Origin: Planococcus citri
Lineage: Eukaryota; Arthropoda; Insecta; Hemiptera; Pseudococcidae
NCBI RefSeq assembly: GCF_950023065.1
Contig: NC_088678.1
Span: 24,976,580 to 25,040,579 of the forward strand
Direction of reading: 5' to 3'
DNA: 64,000 bases
Both the position numbers and the translations under genes were made by a program. The notes beneath the pieces are model-generated. The model had not been told where the DNA came from. It did no database searches and worked only from the letters and a program-made list of their open reading frames with translations. Positions 22,778 to 36,200 of this stretch are shown in pieces (position 1 is the first letter of the stretch; each line of letters begins with the position of its first letter).

Positions 22778-23277
22778 AAAAATAAGGAGAGAGTTTTCCT
22801 TTTCCAATATTATTGCACTACTTAGTTTTTCATAAAAATTTTGTTATTCTGAATTCCTTAGTTTTGGTTCATTCTTTACCTATGACTTGGGTATAAAAAA
22901 AAATAATAATAAAAACAAAAATTCAGCATTTTTGAGATTTTACCAAAAGGAGGGTAAATGCTACCTGTACCTTCCTACTGACTAGAAAAATCTCAAATTA
23001 TTTTTAGCACATGAATTTACAATTTTAAGTGGAATTCTGACTCGTGATGAGAAATTGGCTTACTTACTTTCTAAAGGTGTTGAAATGAGATGAAAATGAG
23101 TTGAAAATACAGTTCTTCTTTCTCTCTCACTAATTCACCAAAAATTTAGATCTAAAAACATCTCCTCATTGAATTATAAAGCTTCAAATTTTTTTCAACC
23201 TCGAATAATAAAGCTCTGCAATTAATCAAATCAGTGAAAAAATCATTCAAGAAGGTTTAAAACAATCATAAATAAAT

Positions 23278-23283
23278 TTTATT
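23278..23283 (-). other. Possible poly(A) signal of gene C
   Basis: AATAAA on the minus strand about 630 bases past the stop. No closer canonical signal was seen, so the 3' UTR would be long. Weakly supported. Confidence 0.3.
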
Positions 23284-23908
23284 GTATAAAAAAAAGTATA
23301 CAAGGAACCGTTTTTACAATATTTGTTAAACTACACGTTTATAAGAATAAAAATTTTGATTATGTTGGTCATTTATGTATAATTATTATACACATAAGAT
23401 ATAGGCATAAACGCAGCAACAAATCTTATCATAAAAACATGAGCAATTAAAATAATAATTATAATTTCTAACCATAGGCTACAAGACGGGCTATTTTGTC
23501 TAGGGTCATATAGAGTCTAGATAGGGTAGGTATAGTAAATAAGTAAATAATATGTTCAGGGATAGACAGGTATAATAACGATGGCACTCGATTTTGAGAT
23601 AAATGGAGCCAATTTGTAGATAGGATTTGAATTTGCTTATAGTAAAAATGTATGTATAGGTAAAAAATAATACGGTAACAATAAATGCATATCTGCCTTA
23701 CATGACAATAATGATTTCGGTAACGCATCTATTTCAATAAGCTCCATTATCGCGAGAAAAAACACACACAAACACGATGTACTCAATAGGTAGGTATACG
23801 ATAAAATTCCTCAAGTACACTCGCATCGATTGAGATTTTCCTTTTAAAAAAAATTTGATACAAAAATAAAAATAAATATTGGCAATAAAAGAGATGAAGT
23901 CGTATAGT

Positions 23909-24224
23909 CTATTTTCTATAATGCCTTCTGGTTTTTGGGGCAGGAGACGATGATTGTTCGGTTGGGTTATCTTCTGGCGATGGTGGTAGGGAGCGGATGT
24001 ATTCTAGAGCTTTAGCGATGGCTTCTGGGACCGGTGGTGGTGTCGGTAAATGAGCTCCTTGGGGTACGAAACCTTCTGGACCGGCGACATAAGTTACTGA
24101 GATGAGGGTACCGTCTGGAGCGGTGTACGAGTACGATCCTTCGGCGTGTTGGGCTTCTTGGTCACTGCCGGGGTTCAATAGGTAGCCTGATTCTTCGGCT
24201 ACGATCGAGTTGCCAGTTTCGTAA
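23909..24224 (-). CDS. Gene C exon 3: RR-1 core and C-terminal tail
   Basis: The acceptor is TTTTTATTCCTCAG at 24225, after which the frame starts with the last base of codon 54. It encodes YETGNSIVAEESGYL through the tail, 104 complete residues plus stop. Confidence 0.93.
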
Positions 24225-27200
24225 CTGAGGAATAAAAACATGTGCCATTAGGGTATCGAAATCGATCACTTATTAGATGGTCTATATTTCCTACAGATTT
24301 TCTTATTAATAATTAGGCCACGAAGGGAACTCGTGTTTGGAAAACTGACTCGTATAAGGTATAATTACTAATATTACACCATAATGTGTGGCCCTAAATT
24401 GACACTTTCACCTTCATCTCCGCAGACATTATCAACAACTTCCGAATAAAACATAAAAATACGTTTAATGTTGATCAGCCAGAAGGAGTACACAGCGATG
24501 AATCTCGAGCTGGTACACATACTGCAGACGACAAAGATAATGAAAGTGTTAGTCTGTCTGTGTTATATTTTCTTCATATTGGGCACATTTAATAAAAGAA
24601 AGTCGGAAGGAAAAATATGTACATATTTTCTGCTTCAACGTAACTTAATTTTATATATGTACACAATACTAAACATACCTACTACGTTAGTCGTCGTATT
24701 TTCATCAGTTCTTTTTTTTTATGCGACGACCGAAATGAAACACACACGATGATGTAAAAAAAAAAAAAAAAAAAAAAAAATGGAAATTACATAATTCAAA
24801 TAAATGCTATAGAGTGTAGGTATCTTTACAGAAATGATTATCTGCACTAATGACCGATAAACCACCCTAACACAGGACGAATGCGAATCGAGGAATGGAT
24901 GATGCTGAGATGCGGTAAACACGGTCGTAAAATTAATGATCTTTTTGTATATATATTTATGATATATTATTTTAAATTTAATGACCTGATCAACATCTTG
25001 TATCATTTCTTTTTCTCTATATAGGTACCTACGTAAGTATTGCAATGAGATTTCTAGGAAGGTGGGATTTTTCTGTTGTAATAAGTACCATAAGGTTTAT
25101 ACCTAGAACTCATAACTAGGTACTTACTTTTTTTCTGTTGTTTGGCGAGAAAATGATTATGTTTATGAGGGTTTGAATTTTTCTTATAGATGTACCAAGG
25201 TGTTGAAATTAGGTACGTAGTAAGATTACAAAAATATTGGGAATATTATATGAAGTTATTTTATTAGTCTGGCTATCTTGATACAAGTTGACAAATAAAT
25301 GGGTCGAATGCATAGTGTTTCATTGGTAGGTATTTGTAATGCATCGATGATTTCCTGTTTGGATTTACAGACTGATTTTCAAGTCGAGGTCTGAATAGAG
25401 AACTTTTGCAAGACACTTCGGTTGAGATAAAATGTGACCTAATAAAAGAGCATTTTTCTCAGAATCAATGTTGGAACAGTCAAAGCTGATTTTCTGACTT
25501 TTGGCAGTGGAATTTTACAAGTGAGTAAACCTTGATATGGAAATTAAAAAATTGGATCAAATATGTTGAATCCCGCCCCTTCTCTTCCCCTCCCCTCCCC
25601 GAATCAATTGCAACGTTTTTCAAGTAAATTGGACGTCTGTGCTACGAGTTGAATTCTCCCCAGCAAAATGAAATTATTTCTGAAAGAAACCGCCAGCACT
25701 GATTAGTGAAAGGTTGAAAAGTGTATCTACATTTTTACAGCTAAAAAATATCATTCGAAAAAAATGCCAAATCAACAGGGCGTCCCAAAAATACACCATC
25801 AAGTCAAATTTCAGGATCTGAATTTCATTTTTCAATTTTTGAGGAATTTTTCAAAATTTAAATTATTTAGGTACTAAAATTGACGTCCAGCTTATGTCTT
25901 TTTTTTTGATATCTCGAATCGAGCTCATCTGGAGCCTCCTCCAACAGATTTTCAAACTGTCCAGTTTTGGAAAATTGTAAAAAGAACACGACCGAGACAG
26001 GAATAACGTAAAAATTTGCTGGAGCCTTTAAAATAACTCGAAACTACATACGACTCACCAATCGATTCAAAAGGTCATAAAATAAAATATGAACTAAATT
26101 TTAGCTTCCTATCTGAATTTTATCAAATTTTGATTTTTCCATAAAAATCTGGGTTGCTTTGGATTCATAAAAGCTGACCAAAAATTGAAAAATGAAATTC
26201 AATCACTAAAATTTCTCTTATTGTTAGTGGAGTATTTTTGTGAAATGTTTTCAACTTTTTGATTCAAAAATTGTCTGCTGTTCGGGATATTTTACAAAAT
26301 ATGATGGGGGGAGAGTCGAAAAAAAGTTTGCTTAGAGCAGAAAATACTCAAATCCGGTTTCAATTAATTCATTTCTTGGGACAATTCGAGTGATACGTAT
26401 GTTGAGGAAAGGTCCACTTTTTCAGAAGGCTCCAGATCAGCTTGAAACTGGTTGAAATTAATTGGGAAGGAGTGGGGAGGGCAACTTCATATAACATACT
26501 TATCAATCAATATTCAGATTTTTATTCGAGGATTCAAATGTAAATCATTCAGTTGTCAGCATTTTTCATTTCTTGATTAAGTAATTTTATATTTTTGAAA
26601 AGTAAATGAAAGTTCAATGATCTCATTTTTTGAAAACATGTTTTAGAGTTCAAGTTGAAGGAATCGCAATTCCCAAGTTGAATCAAGAAACTGACACTTC
26701 ATAATTTAGAATTTCTAAAATCTACATTCTCAATTAGGGAATCCAGTTCATGTTGAGAATTGAAGGAATTATATTGAACGAAAAATTTTCATGATGAAAT
26801 TCCAAAAAGCAAGTTTGAAGAGTGAATAAGTTGAACGCACTTTTTAGAAACACTTTGATGAAATTTGGCCCTCGATGGCAAAGGCAACAAGTACATCGAG
26901 ACGAATTTTTTTTACCTTGAAAAAAAAAACTTTTTCTCTTACCCAGATAATAAACATCGAAACTGCATGTTTTAAAATTATTATCTTCCAACCAAAAAAT
27001 ATTTACTACCTATAGAGCTAACAAAACATAGTCAGGAAAAAATTTTTAATGCAAATTGACCACCTACAGCACAAAAATTTGTTCTGAATGCAGAAAAATC
27101 AAAAAAAAATCCAAAAATATACGATGCCAGAAAAAATTTTAGGTTCTGAAAATTGATTTCACAATTTTTTGTGAATTTTTTCATACTTCAATTAGGCTGA

Positions 27201-30200
27201 TTTTTCATGAAAAAAATCGAAATTTAATTAAAACAGAAACTTGGTCCACCTATTCTCTATTTTCGACCTTCCAATAAATCGTTTTGTGGTGCAATGGTGT
27301 CGAGCCGTTCTGGAGCCACCAGTGAGACTTTGGATTTTTTAGTTTTGGATCCTCTTTGACCAGTTTAAGTACAAGTTTTTAAAATAAATTTCTAGTGCAT
27401 GGTTCAAATCAATATTTTTATCTTCTTTTGAGAAAGTGAAAATGACCACCAAGAATTTGAAGAGGCCGAAAACAGGGTAAATCCAGCTTGAAAACCTTCT
27501 CGAATGAGTTACAAACCAAATTTCAGTTTTTTACGTTGTCGTCAAAGCTGGAAATTTTTCATTTCTTTCGAAAATAATCGTTGGAAAAATGTTGAATATG
27601 AGTCTGCAGATACGAATTTTGAAAATATGTGAAGCTATGCATCAAATTGATCAAAAAAGTCTTGAGGATGAGAAAGGTTCAAAATTAAAAGTGCTGATGA
27701 ATTTAATTTTAGCCTTTCTTTATGGCATTTTTTTTTAAAACTGGGGACTCAAAAATTTTGTAGAAGCTCCATGAACGGTCCGAAACTATCACCAATTAAT
27801 TTGGGAGGTCAAAACAAGATAATAGACCTCATCTTGGCTTTTTACAGCTCAATTTGATCAAATTTTGATTTTTTTCAAGGAAATCAAAACAAACTAGAAT
27901 ATTTGAAAATTCATAAAAAATTGAAAAATAAATCTTGTAACTAAAATATTGGAAATTAGAAACGTCAAACGTCGTCGTCAGGTAATCTACTCGTATTGGA
28001 ATAAAATGAAATAGTTTTTGCCGAAAATTCCCCGAATCGTGAGGAATTTCGAACTAATAAGTCGTTGCTTTATTAGGAAAAGGTCGTAACTACAATTTTT
28101 ATAAAAAATGAGATAGTGGTATCATTGGAAAGAGAATTTTGTCCTCTACATGATGCAACACTTGAAATTGAATTTCGATGTTTTTTGTTCTCGTAATAGC
28201 CGAAAACAAATGGTTTTAAATACACGTTTTCAAAACCGTTACAATGAAAAGGTTCTAAATGATATTGTTTCTCAGATTGAACCTATTTCTTTCGATTTTT
28301 GTTATTTGTTGGTAAGAAAAGTCATTATAAACACATAATTTCATGTAATTTCACTGAGTACCTAATTGCAGAAAATTAACCTCATCACCTTAAGGATATC
28401 TTTCCTGTGTATTTCTTATGGGCTTTTGATGAAAAAAGCTTGACTTAAGGTGAAAGTTCCTTTGTCGAATTTTACTTTTTTCAGTTCAGAGTTCCTCAAA
28501 TAAAAAAATGAAAAATCAGTGCTACCAGGATGTTTATTTTAAAAATTAGCAGGAAAATGATTGCAATAACCAAATGTTCTCTTACCTCATCTAAAACTAT
28601 CAAGTGTACTTGATAGAATGCTCTTTAAAAATTAAAATTCGTTTTCTGAGAAATCAACTTTCATGTAGTTACGACCTTTTCCTAATAAAGCAACGAAGTA
28701 CATAATATACAAAACTTGAATTTGAGAAAACAATAAGTACCTAAGACTTTAATTCTTATTAAGAAATAAAATGTTTTCAAATTCCAATTTTTGTTATAAA
28801 AATTCAGAATTGTAAGTAAGTATAAAAAAATTTGATTATTTTAAATGTACCTAGAATTTTACAGAAAAAATAAGACTTTTTATTGACTGAAAGTGATTTT
28901 AAAATTCATGTTGCAAGTCCTAAATTCCACTTTTTTTTACCCCAGAAAAATGGGAGCAGGAGAGAGGGAATGGATTTTTTGAAATTTTCTTCGTAGTGGG
29001 AGGAATGTGAAATGAAGTACTCAATTATACTTATCTAAACCTATACTTAATTCTGATATGTAATTTTACTATCAATTTTTTTTTACATTTCTTAAGCCCA
29101 TTTAGAAAGGATGTGAGTAATAAACAAACACCCATACCTATCTTGGAGCTTTTTTTTCAGCACAACCCCTATTTAACTTTTCCTTGACTACCCAATTACC
29201 CACTCCATCGACTCCTGGAAATTTTGAAATGCTAACCAGCCTGCCTATGTGCAATTAAATACCCTCATTTCGAGGCAAAAAAAATTGCAAAATGCCAACT
29301 CAGGTTGTTGTTCAACATCTGCATTTACGATTGCAAACAAAACGAAGCAATCGATAAAAATTATCGAATATTACCTATTCATATCGCAACAGACTAAGTG
29401 GCTAACCGCTGGTAAGTACATAAACACAACAGTAGAACAGCAGGAACCAGTTTATAATAAATCTTAGCCGCCTGCCGTTTAAATATTTTATAGCACCGAG
29501 GGATAATTAATGACAGTATTTTCACGCTCGTTTGACTACAAAGTGGACACGCGGATTCGCACGTCTTTATGACATAAAAATCACATGCACAGTTGGTCAA
29601 ATCGTTGCGAAGAAATATGATGGAAAAATGCCGCATCTTTCAAGTAGGTAACTATATGTAATTTCAAAATACCTACTCGAATAAAATAAAATACTCGTCT
29701 ATTAATTAGGTAGGTACTCGATTACTAGGGGAAAAGAAAATTAAAAATAAAACCTATAAAAATGTAAATAATAATTTTTTTAATGGTAAAGTACTATACA
29801 TTGCCATCATCCTACGCACCTCACACCGCAAATAAAACTAGTTAATAGCGGTAATATTTGGTAATTTTTACGCAGAAATCAAGATGGTAATGTTTAAAAG
29901 AAGAAGAGGAAAAAAACTGCAACCACAATGTTTGTGCGTTATGTTGTAACTAATAGCTTCGAAATTTCTAGCTCGAGGCGATGACTGACAGCTCGATTAA
30001 GTTTCATTCGCTTACATCGATCAATTTAGGGAGACCTGTGCGATTGTGTAAGGGTCAAGAGGAATTTTTTTTCTTCGTCGATGGCTGGCGATGGTTCATT
30101 ATCAATTGACCGTGTACGCCGATTGATAACAATCAGCTGGAATATCCGCGCATTATTTTCGAGAGTGAAAGTCATACTGAGACGAACTTTTCGATGCATT

Positions 30201-33200
30201 ACAACCTTGGCTGTTTCCTCTTGGTGCGTTATAGCTGCGTACGTATTTGCACTGTTACGCTTCACTAGGTTGATCTTTCTTTCATATAGTGTTTTGGAAT
30301 CGAATTTCGGAATATGATATCGAGGATGTGAACTAGTGCAGTGTTTCAAGGTTACAAATGGTGGAGAAATTGTAACAAGTTGAAGTTTATAATGCTGGAT
30401 GGTCTTGAAGACTATTTCTATTATCTCTCATTGTACCTATCTATATGGATAGGTAGTCAACTAATTTCCAAAATAGTACCTAATGTAAACATTATATAAA
30501 ATACTGAGGTATGAAGATGCTGCGCTCCCAGTAAGTAGGCATACGCAAGTAATTAAATAGTGAATAGAACCAAATCACAAAACTTGTTATTTACGGTCGC
30601 CTGACTCGACGTCGAGTCGTTTCTATAAAGGCCATGCACAAAACCATAAGGTGTCTTAAACACACACACACAGTGATTAAAACTCGCGTTATTCGCTAAT
30701 GTACACAGGTAGGCTGGCACATTAAATTATAATTAGATTTTACACCGTTATATCTACAACAACTATGCCTAATAAATACACACTGGTGGTAATAAATACG
30801 CGCAGAATGTATTGAATGTCCATTTAGCGTTTAGCACGCTATCTGTCATTATGCAAATGTAAATTAATGATGCAATATAAGGAATACCCATAAAGTGTCG
30901 ATAACTTATCTAGGTACCACAAGTAACTACATGTCGTCTTCAATAACTACGCCTCAAGATATCACATAAGGTACCTAGCCAAATACTCCACAATGTAAGA
31001 TATCCTCGACTCACACAACAAGTCAATAAGGACGATTGGAGAAATTCACGAAATCGACATTACAATACGATAGGTACTCAAGGATGTCAAAAAATTGAGC
31101 AACGTAACCTCAATAATTTTTGAGAATTCGAACTGCAATCGGTTTAGGTTTTTTCTTGATTTGATTGCCAGGTACAATGGAATGGTGCGAAATAAATCGA
31201 TGGCCTGGTTTTCACGACGACCTTGAAAAGAATTTGGAAGGCTTTGGGATCCAAATGGTTCGATGTGCTGTTAAAGTACTTCCTGTTTGGTATGTGCATG
31301 TAGTTGTTTTTTTTGTTTTTTTTTGAAGACGTGCATGTTAATTATTATGAAATTATTAGGATGATTTATGTTCTCGAAGGCAGTAGAGCGTGAAAAGATG
31401 CATAATAATTTCAACATTTTTTAAGAATTTCCTTTTTTTTGTACAACGTGCATGCGGTGAAACTGAAATCTTATAAGTGGTACCTTGAAAGGAGGTGTTT
31501 TAGGTTGCAAGTTTGTATACTTGGATGTTATGTTATTCCTTTCCGATGAAGAGCGAAATTTTTGAAAAAAAATGAAGATAAAAAAATTGTGCACGTGTAA
31601 AGGTGCAATCGATTATGTACGTAGGTAGGTAGAGGTACCTATTTGAGTCTATTTTACGTTAAAGATCGAAAAAGTTGCAAATGACGTAATTTACAGTTTA
31701 ATTAGAGTTATTACGAGACTGATTTTTATGCAATAAAAAAATGATACATTTTACAAGGTCCTTGAAAAAAAAAATTAGAAATAGAAAAAACCAGGAAATG
31801 TGAATATTTTTTGCTCCTCGTGTAAAATTTTGAAATCGTATTTTTATTCATGAATTTGAAGGGGAATATGAATAAAAAATTTGTTACTTAGGTACGCGTA
31901 GATATTTTCAGCAGATACCTGTATTAGCTACCTAATTATTGAGCTGATTTGAGAGTTGAATTTTTTACCGAAGTGGGGGGGGGGTTGTTGTAAAAAATAC
32001 TTATAGGACCTATACTTGAATGATGCCGAAAAACCACGAGGTAAAAATCAGAGATGAGAAATTTTTATTAAAATCTCATCTTGAGACAATGGCATGGCAA
32101 AGTTCTGTGTATGATGAGAAATGAAATGAAATGTTCGTACCATTTTTCTAATTTCAAAGCCAAGGGTGAAAGAACTAGACCCAAATACGATTTTTTTCGG
32201 TATTTGTGTCTGGAACTTTCGATTTTTGAAGAATAAGATTTTGGGTTCGAATCTAGGCCTTACAGAGGGATTTCAAAAATTGGAAAAGGTTTCGGAATGG
32301 ACTGAAAAAAATTGAAAAAGCATCCAAAAGTACGACATCAGACCAAATTTTAAAAGCTGGCTTTCATTTTTCGATTTTTGTCAAATTTTTTATAATTAAA
32401 TTTGGCATTTTCCTCATAAAAAAAATCAAAATCTGATAAAATTGAGATAGAAAAAATGGGATTTTTTTGAAACTCTCAAAGAATTTTTGAATTTCCAAGT
32501 TCTTGAAAAAAAGCAAGTATATAGGTAGATAAATACGGATTTAGTTAGATCTTTTCAATGAATTTTTAAAGTTTTGCCTAAATTGATCGAAAGGGTCACA
32601 AAGATGGCGAATTCGAGTTCATAAGTGCTTGACTACTTTGATAACAACTTTTCTAAAATTCAAAAATCCAAAATTATGCTAGAAGCTTCAGAATAATTTA
32701 CAAAAATCAATAGGTAATTATTGTTTTGGAAGTCAAAAGTAGGAAATAGATAGCTCAGCTTTAAATTTTTCATCTTTTTTTCAAGAATTACTGAGAAAAT
32801 TTTGAATTTGAACCAGTAAAAACAACTTCGTTTAGTATGAGTTCTGGAATCTAGATCCTCTAGTATTATTACATTTGACATCAAGTTCTCGTATTGACTT
32901 GTCATCTTGAGCTGCATGCATATTTCCTAGCTCTTGTTTCAAGTTTCATAATGCTCTTCTGGCATCATACAACAAGTTTGATCTCGTAAACAATGAGGAT
33001 TGTCACACATATATCTGAAATCTTCAAACAGAGTTTTCTTTTTGGGTTGAGAAGTTTTATCATCTTCTGATTTTTCTACCATTTTTGGTTCCTTGCCTTT
33101 TTCTATCATCATCATCATCATCATCATCGAGTCATGTAACCGCTCAAGGTGGTATAGGAACCAGGGATGAAAAGTTAGCCGAAAGCTGAAAGCCGAGCAG

Positions 33201-36200
33201 ATTTTCACACTGAGCCAAAAGCTAAAAGTTTGCAAGTTTCATTTTTTCCCAGCCAAAAGCTAGCCAAAAGTTTCATTTTTTTGGCTTTTTCATAGGCTTT
33301 TTTGCAGAATTGAATTCTCTAAATTCAGAAGAAACAAAAAAAAATGAAAAAAATTTCATACAATTTCATTTTAATGTGATTCAATGAAATGAAAAAATAA
33401 AAAAAGAAAATAATTCTAGCAATGAATATTCTCCACTATCACTAATTAATTATGAAATCAATGTACCGGATCTAATTTTTAATCCCGTTTTTTTGTATAT
33501 TGGTAGTGTATCAGTTAAAAGTTCAAAGTCAAAAGCTTAAAGCCAAAAGTTTAAAGCTAAAAGCTTAATGAAATTTAGCTGAAAGCTGTTGAATTTAAAA
33601 TACCTATAAGGGAAAGCCATTGGAAGCCAAGAGTTTGGCTAAAGCAAGCCTTAAAAATCGAGATAGCTAAAAGCTAAAGCTAAAAGTTTCAATTTTGAAA
33701 TTTCAAGCTAAAAGCCAAAAGCTGAAGTTTCATTTTAAGGCTTTTCATCCCTGATAGGAACTTGACAGAGGTGCACCGCGCTAGTGTCGCCTTGTTTCTG
33801 ATTGGCTGATGAAAGGTCCCAGTATAAACATTGGATGTAATGTTGTCAAAATTGCCGAAAATTGCTGATAACAACAGTAACTTTTGTTAGTTCCGGCGTT
33901 TTTGACTACTATTTCCTAGAGTGCAACAGTTGTCAGGTCAAATCCCTATCGTGTACAAATCAACTCATACCCTTATGCCACTTTATGTTGGTGTTGCCTC
34001 TATTGCGTTGATTACGTATCTCATGGAAATTTATTTTAGAGCTTCCACTAGTAGGTTCCCGCTTGCTTACTAGGGACATCTACACAAGCACCTTGGAATT
34101 TCTCTTGAAGGTTCCGTGTGAACAAATGGAGCTTTTTGGTGTTCTTAGTTCATACACCTTTTTCATTTTGGTGTATGGAGATTTTTGCGCATTTCTATTT
34201 GAATGTGCTCTCTCCCATTCTCCGGGGAGGGGGGGAGTTTAAAATGTGATGGATACCAAATTCCCGTGTTCTATGTCAGTGTACCTATCAAGATTTTTTT
34301 CATGATAAATCGGCTAGTGAGTTTCTAAAATTTGATAGAAACCGAAAAATAAAATTAAGCACTGAATGCTTTTTTGATTTTCGTTTGTCTAATTTAGCCT
34401 AAACATTTTTTTTCATTTATGATTTGGGCCTTGCGACAAAATGTCCTAGTTACAATTTTTTGATATTTGCAATCAAATTTTCATTTTTTAAAATTTTCCA
34501 AAGTGTGGGTTTTGAGCAGTCAAGTGCTCTATAATTTTTTTCAACTGCAGAAGAAAAAAACTTTATCTAGGTACAAATTATAAATTCTGTAAGATTTTTG
34601 ACCATCAGTATGAAAATTGATAACATTTTCAAGTCGTAATAGCTGCTTTAATTTTGATGGTTCAGATTTGGGTTACAGGTAGTGGGCTTTAAGAGACTCT
34701 CAAAAAAATGAAATAGGAGAAGCGAGATAATCAGTAGAATCCGCGGAAGCAGTGACCAGTAAAAAATCTGAAATTTGAAGAAAAATTTTCAATTTCTACC
34801 CACATCGAGCTAAATTTTTTCATATCGTAATTTGAAATTCTATCCTTTTAAGTACATTTATTACTTCTTGTCAGGTAAAAACAAACACTTCAACATTTTT
34901 TTTAGGATCAAGATCATCCTGACATCATTCCCTCTCCTCCAAACAGAAATCAAACAAACAAAAATCCATCAATCATCACGATAGGTACCATCAAAATAAA
35001 ACGATTAAGTTGCTTTTGAAACTGATCACCGCGAATTATCTACTTACGAGTATCTCGAAATCACCTTAGTCATTTCTACGACTCCTCTGTATTACAAATT
35101 GTTCCTCGATGAAACTACCTAACCTACCGTAATTACCAAATTGAAACCGAATAATCGATTTATTATCAAATAACGACGAAATAATTCATCTACCAGTGGA
35201 CCTCGAGGATCCCCTCAAATGTTTTTTACCCATCGGTCATAACATTTACCTACTTATGTACTTCAGGTCATCCTTTATAAACGCTGTACGTATAAGAGAT
35301 CAGACACAACACATCGAATAGGTATCGAGCATTTACCGGATAAGAGATCTCAGGTCGTGCGAATTAGATGGCGCAATAATCGTCATTAAATCTGGTAAAC
35401 GTGCTTGTTCAAGTTAGCCCATCCGAACAAACTATAATTAGGCAGCGTAGTAAAACGGACAGTCGAAGAGCATCGACGATTGGTGAGGAGTGGTAGCGGT
35501 GCTATTCTATGCTAATACGCATCTCGCGCCAATCATTACGTAATTATAAATGGCACCGTAGAGTACAAAGCAATAACGAGTTGAAGTATGATAAATTACC
35601 GTTTTGGCTACCTATTCGTAATACATGGTATTGTTTCCCTTTTCCCCCCTTTAAATATTGGCAAGACTTATGTATGTACCTAGCTAGGATGAGGCGATAT
35701 GTGTAAACTTGTGGGTCAGAGAAGAAGGGATCGAAATGCAATTTCATGTTGTGGTTAGGCTGTGATTGTGTAGTCTTGAAAATTATGTCTGAAGATTGCG
35801 AGGTATTCGCGATTATTTGGCAAAAAATGCCTAAAGAGTTGCTCTGAGGGAGTTTAAAAAGAATAATCATATAGAAAATTTAAGATCAGTCATCAGTTGG
35901 TAATTAAAATTTGAAAAACTCGAGAAAAATGGACTTTTCCAAGTCAATGGTCAAATCTCATTTTTTCTCATTCAGATGAGCAAAATTTGAAATTTACCTG
36001 CCAGGTATCTGAAAATTAGGGGGGAAAATGCAGAGAACATTTCCCCATTATTTTTAGCAAACTGATCTTCAACATAAGAGCCCTCAATTTTGAGCAAAAC
36101 TTCCCCACAAAAAATTAAAACACGTGATTTCGAATTCTTATCAGACAATTTTATTCCCATCTTTCCCCTCTGAAATCTCAATAACTTCGGTGAAAATCGT

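Larger units (their letters stand above)
20551..22809 (+). mobile_element. Penelope-like retroelement fragment (endonuclease end) flanked by inverted repeats
   Basis: The coding part reads the C-terminal region of Penelope-like elements and ends in a GIY-YIG endonuclease. The reverse-transcriptase domain is absent, so the copy is 5'-truncated. Inverted repeats of about 88 bp bound it: 20551-20638 and 22720-22809 match as reverse complements with few differences (shared AAGCTTTATTATTGCAAAG and TTTTCAAAAAGTACAACTT). Terminal repeats in direct or inverted order (pLTRs) are typical of this retroelement class. Two DNA transposons interrupt the endonuclease (20934-21426 and 21437-22341). Confidence 0.88.

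Noticed and set aside
24468..24780. Retrogene ending in the run of 25 A
   Set aside because: The frame before the A tract is short, has no recognised domain, no AATAAA at the right distance and no visible target duplication.
33108..33128. CRISPR-like or regulatory repeat at the (TCA)n run
   Set aside because: It is a plain trinucleotide microsatellite; no spaced repeat array of CRISPR type exists anywhere in the window, as expected for insect nuclear DNA.
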